From assembly GCA_902798545.1 (NCBI GenBank), contig CADBWQ010000026.1, forward strand, positions 1-57,985: DNA of 57,985 bases. The letters run 5' to 3'. The stretch is from Oscillospiraceae bacterium. GTDB lineage: Bacteria; Bacillota; Clostridia; Oscillospirales; Oscillospiraceae. This document shows, piece by piece, positions 23,061 to 31,785 of this stretch. The position numbers were made by a program, and so were the translations under genes. Under the pieces are notes generated by a model. That model was not told the DNA's origin and ran no database searches. It saw only the letters and a program-made list of their open reading frames with translations. Within the stretch, counting starts at the first letter, position 1; the number at the start of each line of letters is the position of its first letter.

Positions 23061-25247
23061 TTATGTAACGTCCAGCCTCTGTCTTTCCACCAGTTCGGCA
23101 AAGAAGCCGTTTTTCGCAATCAGTTCGTCATAGGTGCCGTCTTCAAGAATATGACCCTTGTCCAGGACCAGAATACGGTCACAGTTTTTGATCGTGCTAA
23201 GGCGGTGCGCAATCACAATTCGTGTGCACTTGAGCCCATCCAAGGCTTCGGAGACCCGCTTCTGGGTTTTATTATCCAAAGCGGAGGTCGCCTCATCAAA
23301 CATCAGAACTCTTGGCTTCGGTGCCACAGCTCGCGCGATCATGAGGCGCTGCTTCTGGCCGCCTGAGATTCCTCCCTGGCCCTCGGAGATCACCGTTTGC
23401 ATGCCCATGGGCATTGCCCGGATGTCATCGGCGATTCCTGCCAGTTCGGCCGCCTCCCAGGCCGCATCCAGGTCGAGATACGGAGCTGATATCACAATAT
23501 TGGAATAAATATCACCTTGGAACAGGCTGCCGTCCTGTGTCACCACACCAATACGCCGTCGAAGGGAGCGCAGATCCAGCTTGGACATATCCATGCCGTC
23601 ATAATAAATCGCACCCTTTTCCGGTGTTTCAAATCCAAGCAGCAGCCGCATCAGAGTGCTCTTGCCGCAGCCTGTCGTTCCGACGATGGCGATATACTCC
23701 CCGGCTTTGATCTTCAAATTCATTCCGTCGACCACATAGGGCATGCTGTCATTGTAACGGAAGAATACGTTGGAGACTTCGATACTGCCGTTGAGTTTTG
23801 TCACCATCTTTTTGTTTTCCGCTGATTCAGGCTCCGTTTTCAGAATCGGCTCCGCCATCTCCAGAATGGGCTTGATACGTGCAATGGAAAGTGCGACTCC
23901 CGTCAGAGAGGCAAACGCGCCGGTTACAGCGCCGTACGCGGCGTTAAACGCTATATATTCCGAAGGACTTACTCTTGTCTGAACCGCGAGATAATAGATA
24001 ACAATCGTTCCAGCCAGTGAGATGGCACTTGTAATCGCTGTGTTCGCTTTGATAAAGACCGGTGGATTATAGATCGGTTCCGCCGCATCTGAGTACGCCT
24101 TTGCCCAACGTGAGAACGCCCTTTTCTCTGCACCGGCAAGCTTTATTTTCTGAACTCCGTTGATCAGTGCAAAACTCAGACCGCTTTCCTTCGCACTTTG
24201 TTCCATGATTTGTCTGTTGACGCGCATCTGGGTGATCGTGGAAAGCGCACTGATGCTGACACTGACCAGAATAATGACCAGTGCCGGTGCAACCAGTGCT
24301 GGCGCATAATGGAAGATCTGGGTAATATACAGCAGGGACATAAGAGATGTAAGTCCCGTTGAAAACACACTGCCCAGCAGCAGGCTGCACAACTGATTCA
24401 CCGCGCTGTAACGGCTTGAAAGTTCACCGGAGGAATACTTCCTGAAAAAGTTGGCCGGCAGATTCATGACACGCATCATCATTGCCGCCTCCACAGAGAG
24501 GGAGGTTTTGATTTCAATCCGGTTCATCATGAGCGATCGGATGGCGCCTGTAAGCTGCGAGGAAATAATGGCACAGACCATAAATGCCGCTGTGCCGATC
24601 AGCAATTCGGCACTTCCGCTGTCCAGAACAAAACCGGTCAAAGCCCGCGTAATACCAGTCATAAGCATGCCAAACAGGGTCCCGATAAGCGTAAGAGCAA
24701 TCAGCGAAACATAGTCCCCGGTATTCAGACAGTTTTTCATGTATACGATCAGGTCTGGGATTCCGAGCTTCTTCAGCGGAAGCGGGCGGTAGAAGCAGAT
24801 CGCATCTTCATCAAACATTTTCGCGTTGGAGCCGTTCAGTGTTGTCTTTTTTCCGTTTTCGGGGTTAATAAACCAATAGCCCATAAAGGGTTTCGGAAGC
24901 AGTGCAACCGGTGTTTCATCATTTTTCAGGAATGCAAGGAGCGGGCCAAAAGAATCTTTATACCACCCTTCCTCCAGCCTCACATTTCGGCGCATGATCC
25001 CATGCGGTCTCAGACAGAATTCCAGCTGCTCATCCGGATCCTTGACGCTGTCAGGGATCTCAGCGGGCTTATAGTGAAAGTATTTCAGAATCTCATCAAT
25101 CGCAGCCTTTGTTACAATGTGCTCTTCGTTTAAAACACCGGCACGCTGCCTTCCCAGCACAACAGAAGCCATGCGGAAAATGGACTCTTCAAAAACTTCC
25201 TGATCGCTCAGTTTTCGTTGTCTGATCTGTTCATCAAACCAGCCCAT
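23061..25247 (-). CDS. NHLM-type exporter ABC subunit without a peptidase domain
   Basis: 728 residues. The first 170 residues form a soluble N-terminal region with no catalytic Cys. They are followed by a six-helix ABC membrane domain (about 175-450) and an ATPase domain with Walker A GTTGCGKSTL, signature SGGQKQRLMIARA and Walker B VLMFDEATSALD. The architecture matches the ATP-binding partner (TIGR03797-like) of NHLM bacteriocin systems. It probably forms a heteromeric exporter with the C39 protein encoded 13 bp upstream. Confidence 0.88.
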   Translation of the reverse strand: MGWFDEQIRQRKLSDQEVFEESIFRMASVVLGRQRAGVLNEEHIVTKAAIDEILKYFHYKPAEIPDSVKDPDEQLEFCLRPHGIMRRNVRLEEGWYKDSFGPLLAFLKNDETPVALLPKPFMGYWFINPENGKKTTLNGSNAKMFDEDAICFYRPLPLKKLGIPDLIVYMKNCLNTGDYVSLIALTLIGTLFGMLMTGITRALTGFVLDSGSAELLIGTAAFMVCAIISSQLTGAIRSLMMNRIEIKTSLSVEAAMMMRVMNLPANFFRKYSSGELSSRYSAVNQLCSLLLGSVFSTGLTSLMSLLYITQIFHYAPALVAPALVIILVSVSISALSTITQMRVNRQIMEQSAKESGLSFALINGVQKIKLAGAEKRAFSRWAKAYSDAAEPIYNPPVFIKANTAITSAISLAGTIVIYYLAVQTRVSPSEYIAFNAAYGAVTGAFASLTGVALSIARIKPILEMAEPILKTEPESAENKKMVTKLNGSIEVSNVFFRYNDSMPYVVDGMNLKIKAGEYIAIVGTTGCGKSTLMRLLLGFETPEKGAIYYDGMDMSKLDLRSLRRRIGVVTQDGSLFQGDIYSNIVISAPYLDLDAAWEAAELAGIADDIRAMPMGMQTVISEGQGGISGGQKQRLMIARAVAPKPRVLMFDEATSALDNKTQKRVSEALDGLKCTRIVIAHRLSTIKNCDRILVLDKGHILEDGTYDELIAKNGFFAELVERQRLDVT

Positions 25248-25260
25248 TCACCACACCTCC

Positions 25261-27450
25261 TCAGTCATTGGAAATCAATTCCGTATAAAAACCGCCCCTG
25301 GCATACAGCTCATCATGGGTTCCTCGTTCCACAACAACACCTTTATTAAGAACGATAATCTCATCGCAATCACGAATTGTAGAAAGCCTGTGAGCAATAA
25401 CAATACATGTGATTCCACGATCCTTTACCGCTTTTACCAGCTCATACTCCGTTTTCGCATCCAATGCGGACGTCGCCTCATCCATAATAATGACAGATGG
25501 ATCCTGGGCGAGAACACGTGCAATTTCAATCCTCTGGCGCTGTCCGCCGGAGAGATCTTTACCGCCTTCTGTGAGTTTTCCGTAGAAACCTCCTTCACGG
25601 GCCATGATATCGTCGTAGATCTGAGCATCTCTTGCCGCGAGAATCATTTCAAAGTCTTCGATGGATTCATCCCACATTTTTATGTTGTTGGCAATCGTAT
25701 CCTCAAAAAGGACAATATCCTGATCCACAACGGCAACAGAGCCGGTAAAAACGCTGCGGTCAATCTCCGAAATGGGTTTTCCGTCAAACAGGATCTCACC
25801 GCTCCAAGGCTGATACAGTCCGGATATTAATTTTGACAGAGTAGACTTTCCGCAACCGGAAGCCCCGACAAATGCAACTCTGCTTCCGGGCTCCATATGC
25901 ATGGAAAAATCCTGAATCAAGGGATTGCCCAGACGCGAATAACCAAAGGTTATGTTTTTCAGATCGATTTTTCCGGAAAGCTTCGAATAGTCCGCCTTGT
26001 CATCAAGCGGAGAATCAGAGAAGTTCGGATCATCCGGATACTGCATCACGTCTTCTACGCGCTCCATCTGGGTCCGCATCTCCTGAATAGTCTGGCTGGC
26101 AGAGATGAGTGTCATTGCCGGCGACATGAAGGAATTCAGAAATGCCTGGAATGTCATGATCATGCCGAGTGTGAAATGGTCTGACATTGTGAGCCATACA
26201 CCGAGGATCAGGACAGTGGCGTCTGCAATTGCGGACAACAGTGTCGGAATAATACCGAGGTACTGATTCAGACGGGCATACTTCACCTGCTGTGTATTGA
26301 CAGACGCCTGATAACCTGCCCATTTCTGAAAATAACCGTTTTCAGCGCCACTCGCTTTTATCGTCTCCACCATCTGAATACCGGAAACGGTAGCAGATGC
26401 AAGTTTGCCGGAGTCGCGCATCTGAACACGAGTAATATTCACTCGTTTTGCGGAAATCAGGCGTGAAACAAGAAGGTTCAGAATAATAGTGACAATTCCG
26501 ACAATACTCAGCACAACACTGTATCGCAACATAACAACCAGATAGAAGATCATCATGGCGGTATTCAGCAGAAGAGGCGTAAAGGTATTCACCAGGGTTC
26601 CGGCTATCGAGGCGTTTGTTCCCGCTCTCTGAAGGATATCACCCGCCATGCGTTGCGAGAAGAATTCCATCGGCATACGCAGAACTTTCCACATATAATC
26701 ACTGCTGCCGACAATAGCCATTTTCCCGTTTATTTTCAGATTATAAACAGCCTGAACCCAGGAGACGACTACCTGTGCCATACCCATAACCGAAAGCAGC
26801 AACAGGAATGGGATCAGAAGCTCCCTGTTCTCACCAGTCAGCAGTCGATCCATAAAGAACCTTGAGAAGACAGGATTTATGATCCCAAATAGATAACCGA
26901 TTATCGTCGAGAGAAAAACAAATGCGACAGCCGCACCAGCACCGTACAGACGTTTCCGTGCAAACTCCACAGTGCTTTTCTTTTTTCCCCCTGGCTGAAA
27001 CTCCGGTCCAGGTACAATCTGAAGACAGATGCCGGTAAAGGAGCGGTCAAACTCTTCCAGAGTTACTTTTATTTCTCCTCTTGCAGGGTCGTTCAGCCAG
27101 ACATATTTCCCCTGAAATCCGTCCAAAACAACAAAATGATTGAAATTCCAATGTATAATGCAGGGAAACTGCATGCCATCTTTGAGTGAGGAAAGCTCGC
27201 AGCGGTATCCCTGGGCTTCAAATCCGTAACTGCGTGCCGCAATCAGGATATTTTTTGCATTCGACCCATCTCTTGAGACACCACAGTCCAGGCGTACCTG
27301 TTCCAACGGAACCCATTTGTCATAATATGCCATCACCATAGCCAAACAGGCAGCGCCGCATTCCAGTGCTTCCATCTGCATCACAACTGGAACTCTGGCT
27401 CTGCCCTTTGTAACTGGCTGCTTGACCATCTTCTGCCTCATTCCAACCAT
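25261..27450 (-). CDS. C39-peptidase ABC exporter (NHLM-type PCAT)
   Basis: 729-residue peptidase-containing ABC transporter. The N-terminal C39 domain has Gln25, catalytic Cys31 (EALECGAACLAM), His105 (WNFNHFVVLDG) and Asp121 (WLNDPARG), so it should cut after double-glycine leaders. Six membrane helices (about 160-440) and an ATPase domain (GASGCGKSTLSKL; LSGGQRQRIEIAR; VIIMDEATSALD) follow. It resembles TIGR03796. Starts at Met1, Met4 or Met8 are all possible; Met4 and Met8 have GAGG at better spacing. No lanthipeptide, radical SAM or cyclodehydratase gene is nearby, so the substrates may be unmodified. It is two bases after the HlyD-like gene. Confidence 0.93.
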   Translation of the reverse strand: MVGMRQKMVKQPVTKGRARVPVVMQMEALECGAACLAMVMAYYDKWVPLEQVRLDCGVSRDGSNAKNILIAARSYGFEAQGYRCELSSLKDGMQFPCIIHWNFNHFVVLDGFQGKYVWLNDPARGEIKVTLEEFDRSFTGICLQIVPGPEFQPGGKKKSTVEFARKRLYGAGAAVAFVFLSTIIGYLFGIINPVFSRFFMDRLLTGENRELLIPFLLLLSVMGMAQVVVSWVQAVYNLKINGKMAIVGSSDYMWKVLRMPMEFFSQRMAGDILQRAGTNASIAGTLVNTFTPLLLNTAMMIFYLVVMLRYSVVLSIVGIVTIILNLLVSRLISAKRVNITRVQMRDSGKLASATVSGIQMVETIKASGAENGYFQKWAGYQASVNTQQVKYARLNQYLGIIPTLLSAIADATVLILGVWLTMSDHFTLGMIMTFQAFLNSFMSPAMTLISASQTIQEMRTQMERVEDVMQYPDDPNFSDSPLDDKADYSKLSGKIDLKNITFGYSRLGNPLIQDFSMHMEPGSRVAFVGASGCGKSTLSKLISGLYQPWSGEILFDGKPISEIDRSVFTGSVAVVDQDIVLFEDTIANNIKMWDESIEDFEMILAARDAQIYDDIMAREGGFYGKLTEGGKDLSGGQRQRIEIARVLAQDPSVIIMDEATSALDAKTEYELVKAVKDRGITCIVIAHRLSTIRDCDEIIVLNKGVVVERGTHDELYARGGFYTELISND

Positions 27451-27452
27451 CC

Positions 27453-27869
27453 TCAGTTAAACAGCAAGCTCAAAACCTGTGTCTGTTTATAGACAACTTT
27501 GACCGGATAAGTTCCGTCTGCAAGATCCGTTGGCGCCAATGCAAAAATACTTCCATTGTCTGCAGTACCGACACTACTTACCTGAGCAGAGGTATCCCCT
27601 GTTGTGACGGTCATCCCAACCTGAACACTTTTTGCAATCTGTGTATCATCAAATTGTATCTGCATCGTGCCGCCGCTCACCTGAGCCGTGCCAGTCGCAA
27701 AACTGTCGATCGAGGCAATAGAGGTCCATAAAAGTACACCTGCAAGTAACAGAATCACCGCGGTAAGCACAAGCCATACCGCGGGATTTGTTACACGCAG
27801 GTAATCATTTAACTGTTCAGGTGAAGAAATCTGATCCAGGCTCTTTTTTCGAAAGATCTGATTATCCAT
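27453..27869 (-). CDS. Short HlyD-like secretion protein of NHLM system
   Basis: 138 residues. The N-terminal IFRKKSLDQISSPEQLNDYL is typical of NHLM secretion proteins (TIGR03794-like). One membrane helix (about 31-52) and a small beta-rich extracytoplasmic part follow, ending in VYKQTQVLSLLFN. Full HlyD adaptors of this family are longer and carry a coiled coil and lipoyl halves; this one keeps mainly the membrane anchor and a mini-barrel. It probably couples the exporter to the cell wall side in a Gram-positive envelope. Confidence 0.82.
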   Translation of the reverse strand: MDNQIFRKKSLDQISSPEQLNDYLRVTNPAVWLVLTAVILLLAGVLLWTSIASIDSFATGTAQVSGGTMQIQFDDTQIAKSVQVGMTVTTGDTSAQVSSVGTADNGSIFALAPTDLADGTYPVKVVYKQTQVLSLLFN

Positions 27870-27878
27870 CTATCTGTT

Positions 27879-28178
27879 TTACTCAATGGTCAGGATATCA
27901 ATGAAACCGGTTACTTCAAAGATTTCCTTGATCAGGTCACTCACATGGATCACCTTCATTGTTCCCTGTTTGGACATCGTCTTCTGTGCAGAGAGAAGAA
28001 CGCGCAGGCCAGCAGAAGAGATATACTCAAGCTGCTCAAAATCAATGATGAGCTCCGTCACGCCATCAATGTTTTCTTTCAGCATTGTTTCCAGCTGCGG
28101 AGCTGTTGTCGTGTCGAGTCTGCCCTCCAAAGAAATCGTAAGCTTTTCACCCTCAAGCTTTTTATTGATATTCAGCAT
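27879..28178 (-). CDS. STAS-domain anti-sigma factor antagonist
   Basis: 99-residue SpoIIAA/RsbV-like protein. The phosphorylation site region is LEYISSAGLRVLLSA with Ser54/Ser55. It is expected to bind an RsbW-type kinase when dephosphorylated. The kinase-like gene is just upstream at 28331-28744. GGAGG precedes the ATG. It opens the exporter operon and is driven by its own promoter with direct repeats. I see no sigma factor in this cluster, so the final target of the switch is unknown. Confidence 0.9.
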   Translation of the reverse strand: MLNINKKLEGEKLTISLEGRLDTTTAPQLETMLKENIDGVTELIIDFEQLEYISSAGLRVLLSAQKTMSKQGTMKVIHVSDLIKEIFEVTGFIDILTIE

Positions 28179-28214
28179 ATCATTTCCTCCATTTCGTGTT
28201 GCTAATAGAGCTAT

Positions 28215-28249
28215 CTTATATTATATCACCTTGTCCAACAAATGTCCAA
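28215..28249 (-). promoter_or_regulatory. Exporter-operon promoter with 11-bp-period direct repeats
   Basis: Read on the minus strand, two copies of TTGGACA (28249-28243 and 28238-28232) with an 11-bp period are followed by AGGTGA and TATAAT (28225-28220). A second possible -10, TATAAG, overlaps it (28220-28215). SARP regulators bind such 11-bp-period repeats next to the -10 box. The STAS gene starts about 40 bp downstream. Confidence 0.6.
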
Positions 28250-28330
28250 CAAACATTCATTATTTACAAGGAGTTTCTTCTGGAATCCAAAAATGATAAT
28301 TCCATCTTTTTCATCCTGTTGATGTACTGA

Positions 28331-28744
28331 TTATTCTTTCAGAATCTTCCTGATATGTAGAACATTCTGTCCTTTTTCATATTGATATGTCATACTATCC
28401 ATACTCTTTTTTACCATAAAAATCCCCAGGCCTCCGATTTCCCTCTCATGCAGAGACAGCGAAACATCCGGATCTGCTTTTTCCAGAGGATCGTATGGGA
28501 CTCCGGAATCCACAAAAGTAATCACAGCAGCTAACGGGTTCTTTTCAAATTCAATCCGCACGGTTGTATTGCCGGAATCCGGGGCATAGGCGTAGCTGGC
28601 AATATTGGCAAATATTTCTTCAACGGCAACATCAATTTTCATCTGTTCTCTCAAAGGACAGTTGATGGTCTCAAGCTGTTCATCGATAAAGCAGAGCACT
28701 TGCCCAAGATTGTCAATACTGGCTTCCAATGTCAATTCCTTCAT
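28331..28744 (-). CDS. RsbW-like anti-sigma kinase / ATP-binding protein
   Basis: 137 residues of the GHKL ATPase type (HATPase_c_2). The N box is AVEEIFANIASYAY, the G1 box FVDSGVPYDPLE and the G2 box EIGGLGIFMVKK. Proteins of this kind phosphorylate a STAS partner and hold a sigma factor or other target. The start chosen has GGAGGAGG eight bases upstream; a 21-residue extension has none. It is separated from the STAS gene by about 150 bp carrying a new promoter. Confidence 0.88.
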   Translation of the reverse strand: MKELTLEASIDNLGQVLCFIDEQLETINCPLREQMKIDVAVEEIFANIASYAYAPDSGNTTVRIEFEKNPLAAVITFVDSGVPYDPLEKADPDVSLSLHEREIGGLGIFMVKKSMDSMTYQYEKGQNVLHIRKILKE

Positions 28745-28777
28745 CTTCGGCTCCTCCTCCCAGTCTTCTCTACTTAT

Positions 28778-28807
28778 ATTATACCATTGGATTCTCTGTT
28801 CCGTCAA
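28778..28807 (-). promoter_or_regulatory. Promoter of the RsbW-like gene
   Basis: Minus-strand TTGACG (28807-28802), an 18-bp spacer and TATAAT (28783-28778), 33 bp before the start. Confidence 0.65.
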
Positions 28808-28817
28808 TTATCTGCAG

Positions 28818-28860
28818 AAATTCCCCGTTTCAGACTCTGGCAACCTGTTACGGGGAATTT
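28818..28860 (-). terminator. Hairpin after the beta-type cargo gene
   Basis: AAATTCCCCGT / ACGGGGAATTT with an inner CAG/CTG pair, 38 bp past the cargo gene stop. It lacks a T-tract on the minus strand, so it could be a weak terminator or a transcript-stabilising hairpin that separates cargo expression from the genes behind it. Confidence 0.5.
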
Positions 28861-28898
28861 CGCTTTTATTGTAATTGAAAAAATCAAATACGCCAATC

Positions 28899-29336
28899 TC
28901 AGACCATTGCAGTTCCGGAAGCCCTGATATCTCCTATGGCAACATTGCTGTATGTGCCGTTGAAGTGCCATACAGCAGTAAGAGATACCGCACCGGAAAG
29001 ATTGGAAATAGAGAAATTCGCCAATCTATTCGTTACCATACTGTTGCCGCCGTAGTTAATCGCCGGCGTGCTGGAAACATATAACACGCCGTTTACGGTC
29101 AGCTCAACCCCGCCGCTGGAATCGGTACAAAACAGACTGTAAGAGGAGGAAGACACAGTCACGTTCAGCGTCTTCTGACCACCGTTATTCTGCACACTCC
29201 AGTATACTATCAGGTTAAGTGCCGTGCCGGTACTGGACGAAAAACTGCCAGATGACGTTATTTCTCCGGCTCCGAAACCGCCGGCAACCCCTTCCAGATC
29301 CTCATCGTTCAGTTTACTCATTATGACATCTCTCAT
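28899..29336 (-). CDS. Double-glycine leader protein with Ser/Thr-rich beta-type cargo
   Basis: 145 residues from the ATG with AGGAG seven bases upstream. Residues 1-20 end in KLNDEDLEGVAGG, a canonical leader for C39 processing. The predicted mature protein (about 125 residues, from Phe21) is rich in Ser, Thr, Gly, Val and Asn, with alternating hydrophobic strands (ALNLIVYWSV, KTLNVTVSSSSYSLF, VELTVNGVLYVSS, VSLTAVWHF), so it is probably an immunoglobulin- or jelly-roll-like beta sandwich. No family is recognised. It has its own promoter with direct repeats, and lies between the two-component genes and the exporter genes, so it is the likely main substrate. Confidence 0.72.
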   Translation of the reverse strand: MRDVIMSKLNDEDLEGVAGGFGAGEITSSGSFSSSTGTALNLIVYWSVQNNGGQKTLNVTVSSSSYSLFCTDSSGGVELTVNGVLYVSSTPAINYGGNSMVTNRLANFSISNLSGAVSLTAVWHFNGTYSNVAIGDIRASGTAMV

Positions 29337-29416
29337 ATCCAATCTCCTTTTCATACAGTTCATAATGTTATATTCAAAAGAACAATCAGGAACTGACTGC
29401 GCTTTTGTTTTTAGTA

Positions 29417-29450
29417 ATTATATCATATGGAATGTCACAGAACTGTCACA
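29417..29450 (-). promoter_or_regulatory. Cargo-gene promoter with SARP-type direct repeats
   Basis: On the minus strand TGTGACA (29450-29444) and TGTGACA (29439-29433), period 11 bp with GTTC between, then 10 bp to TATAAT (29422-29417). The geometry is identical to that at 34394-34427. Confidence 0.72.
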
Positions 29451-29493
29451 TTACAGTCTGATTCCTCAAAACACAGAGAGAAGATCAGTTCTG

Positions 29494-30285
29494 CTACACT
29501 CGCCGGTCCATCGATGCCTCTGTAAGGCTCGCCCAGGAATAAGCGTTCATGTAAACCCCGCGATATTCGTTAATAGCAGACTCGTCACCGTTGAAAAATC
29601 GATATAGATCGCAGTCCAGCAGCTCTGGTATCACACGCATCGCCCCGGCCTTCATCTCAACAATCTCCCCAATTCCGTATTCCTGCAGAGTGGATCGAAG
29701 ACTTCTTATGATAACATCAAGCTGTTTCTGCATGGAACGATCATACATGCTGTCTTCCCACAGAATTGAGAAGGCCTCTGTCCTGGAAACGCTCCCTCCC
29801 TGCCGGTCTATCAGATATGCCAGCAGCTCCTTTGATTTCGAACGTGTAAAACTGACTGTCTTTCCGTCAACAAAGATATCAAAATTTCCAAATGTCTGTA
29901 CCGTAATACGAGGCGACCGTTTGGAATTCTTTCCAGCCAGTGCATATTCAACTTCCTCTGACAGTTTCTCCTTATTGATCGGTTTCAGAAGATACCCGGA
30001 AGCATGAATCGCAAAGGCATCGACGGCATATTGCGCATAGCCAGTCAGAAAAATGATAGCAGTATCAGGATACTGCTCTATTATCTTTTGTGCCAGTTTG
30101 ATCCCGTTTATCACCGGCATATCAATATCCAGGAACGCGATATCAGGTCGATGATTTTCCAGCCAGTCCAGGGCTTCAAGAGCCCCGCCGAAGCCTTCCA
30201 CTTGATCAAAGTGCGGTAGTTCACGCACCAGAGATATTGTGAGCTGAAGCACCAGGGGTTCATCATCAACGCATATGGCCGTCAT
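29494..30285 (-). CDS. Response regulator with SARP-like DNA-binding domain
   Basis: 263 residues. The receiver has intact residues Asp7/Asp8, phospho-acceptor Asp53 (FLDIDMP), Thr of FLTGYAQ and Lys of LLKPINKE. The effector half (TFGNFDIFVDGKTVSF, KSKELLAYLIDRQGG) is the SARP/BTAD-type winged helix found in AfsR/DnrI relatives. It is coupled to the histidine kinase by ATGA overlap. By context it is the likely reader of the 11-bp-period repeats before the cargo, exporter and lipoprotein genes. Confidence 0.88.
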   Translation of the reverse strand: MTAICVDDEPLVLQLTISLVRELPHFDQVEGFGGALEALDWLENHRPDIAFLDIDMPVINGIKLAQKIIEQYPDTAIIFLTGYAQYAVDAFAIHASGYLLKPINKEKLSEEVEYALAGKNSKRSPRITVQTFGNFDIFVDGKTVSFTRSKSKELLAYLIDRQGGSVSRTEAFSILWEDSMYDRSMQKQLDVIIRSLRSTLQEYGIGEIVEMKAGAMRVIPELLDCDLYRFFNGDESAINEYRGVYMNAYSWASLTEASMDRRV

Positions 30286-31538
30286 AGGTTTTTATCCCCC
30301 TTTGGAATTCTGATGGTCACCGTTGTGCCCATACCGGGATTACTCTCGATTGTCATTGAGCCCCCGCAGAACATCTCAATCCGTTCTCTTACATTTCTGA
30401 TCCCGATATGGCTTTCATCCAGCGTATTCACACTTTCGGGAAAGAAGCCCCTCCCATTATCTTCAACCGTTACAATGTAATCTTCTTCATCGGAATTCGT
30501 TTTCACTCTGACTCGCCCGTTATACTGCCCTCGAACTCCATGACGGATGGCATTCTCCACAATTGGCTGAACAGAAAGGGCAGGAAGTTCGAATTGTTCC
30601 TCTCTGATATCGTAGCTCATATGAATATAGGGAAAGCGCATCATTTCTATATCCGCATAAGTTTTTGTATGTTCAAGTTCCTGCCGAAACGGGATCAGGC
30701 TCGCCTGATTCAACGAATCGATGTTCATTCTCAGATAAGTGCCAAATTTTTCTGTTGTCTCAAACGCCTTTTCCGGATCAATCCGGCAGAGAGCCTGAAT
30801 GGTTGAGAGCGTATTGTATAAAAAGTGGGGCTGAATCTGCGATATCATGATCTGGATACGCTGCTCAGCTTCTATTGCCTGTTCATGTTCCCGCGAAAAG
30901 TGGAGGTGGAGCCAGAGATAATAAAACAGGCAGCTGCTCACTACGGTAACAGTAAGGTAACTGACAGGTTCAATACCTGTCTCTGTCCAGTCCGCAATAT
31001 TGGCCGCAACAACCGCGATCACATTCAGGAGCGGGATCGCGGCATCAACGCCCCGCACTTTCCGATACCTGCTGTAAGACTCCTGCATCAGCGCCCCGAG
31101 CAAAATCGCACACAGAAAATGGCAACTGTATCCAAGCGGGCCACGAAGGAAGCGATTATCCGCAGAAATGGAAAATACTGCATTTGAAAATAGTGCAGAC
31201 AAGTATATAACAGTATTGAATCCAGCAAGGCCCCAGAAAACGGTGCGTTTTTTTTCTGTATTCACAGTCTCAAGCAACAAAACAATCAGGACCGGTCGTA
31301 TGCTGTATCCGATAATACTGACGATAGTGCGAAAAAGCACATCGTTTTTCTCTTTATCCAGGTAATACTCGACATGATTCTGCACGATCAGACCGAAGGC
31401 CAGTGCAGCGATGAAGAGAAGAAGCTTTCTGTGCTTTGTCTGAATATACGGGTCAGCCAAAACAGCGAGCACAAGTCCGATCAGCTGCAGCAGCAGGGCA
31501 AGGTCCAACTTGCTGATCTGCATCAGTTTCAAATTCAT
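30282..31538 (-). CDS. LytS-like sensor histidine kinase
   Basis: 418 residues. Five or six membrane helices (about 10-205) without a large external domain are followed by a His_kinase domain with QIQPHFLYNTLSTIQALC (phospho-accepting His) and a GHKL ATPase with PIVENAIRHGV, DNGRGF and GIRNVRERI. This is the LytS/AgrC-type arrangement. It partners with the response regulator that follows. The signal might be read with help from the neighbouring solute-binding lipoprotein, since the kinase itself has little extracellular sequence. Confidence 0.9.
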   Translation of the reverse strand: MNLKLMQISKLDLALLLQLIGLVLAVLADPYIQTKHRKLLLFIAALAFGLIVQNHVEYYLDKEKNDVLFRTIVSIIGYSIRPVLIVLLLETVNTEKKRTVFWGLAGFNTVIYLSALFSNAVFSISADNRFLRGPLGYSCHFLCAILLGALMQESYSRYRKVRGVDAAIPLLNVIAVVAANIADWTETGIEPVSYLTVTVVSSCLFYYLWLHLHFSREHEQAIEAEQRIQIMISQIQPHFLYNTLSTIQALCRIDPEKAFETTEKFGTYLRMNIDSLNQASLIPFRQELEHTKTYADIEMMRFPYIHMSYDIREEQFELPALSVQPIVENAIRHGVRGQYNGRVRVKTNSDEEDYIVTVEDNGRGFFPESVNTLDESHIGIRNVRERIEMFCGGSMTIESNPGMGTTVTIRIPKGDKNL

Positions 31539-31609
31539 CTGCTACGCCTGTCCTTTCTGTAGGTATAGCGTTGGATTTCAATGGGTTATCTGCCCGTTCT
31601 TTCTGAATC

Positions 31610-31638
31610 ATTATACCCCAGCTGCAGAAATAATACAA
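31610..31638 (-). promoter_or_regulatory. Promoter of the two-component operon
   Basis: Minus-strand TTGTAT (31638-31633), a 17-bp spacer and TATAAT (31615-31610), about 72 bp before the kinase start. It has no direct repeats, so it is probably constitutive. Confidence 0.6.
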
Positions 31639-31649
31639 CAATGATACCT

Positions 31650-31703
31650 AAGGAGCTGTATAGCACAGGAGTATTCCTCCTTTTTGCAGCTTTACAGCTC
31701 CTT
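31650..31703 (-). terminator. Hairpin between lipoprotein gene and kinase promoter
   Basis: Outer arms 31650-31660 and 31693-31703 (AAGGAGCTGTA and complement) enclose a smaller stem AGGAG/CTCCT. It could terminate the lipoprotein transcript. A further stem (CCAGATT ... AATCTGG, about 31740-31774) lies right behind the stop codon of the lipoprotein gene. Confidence 0.5.
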
Positions 31704-31785
31704 CTTCCTTTAAACTCACTTGTCGAAACGAGCCTCATCTCCAGATTTACATGACAATTACCGTCTTGTAATCTGGCTTGATGTA

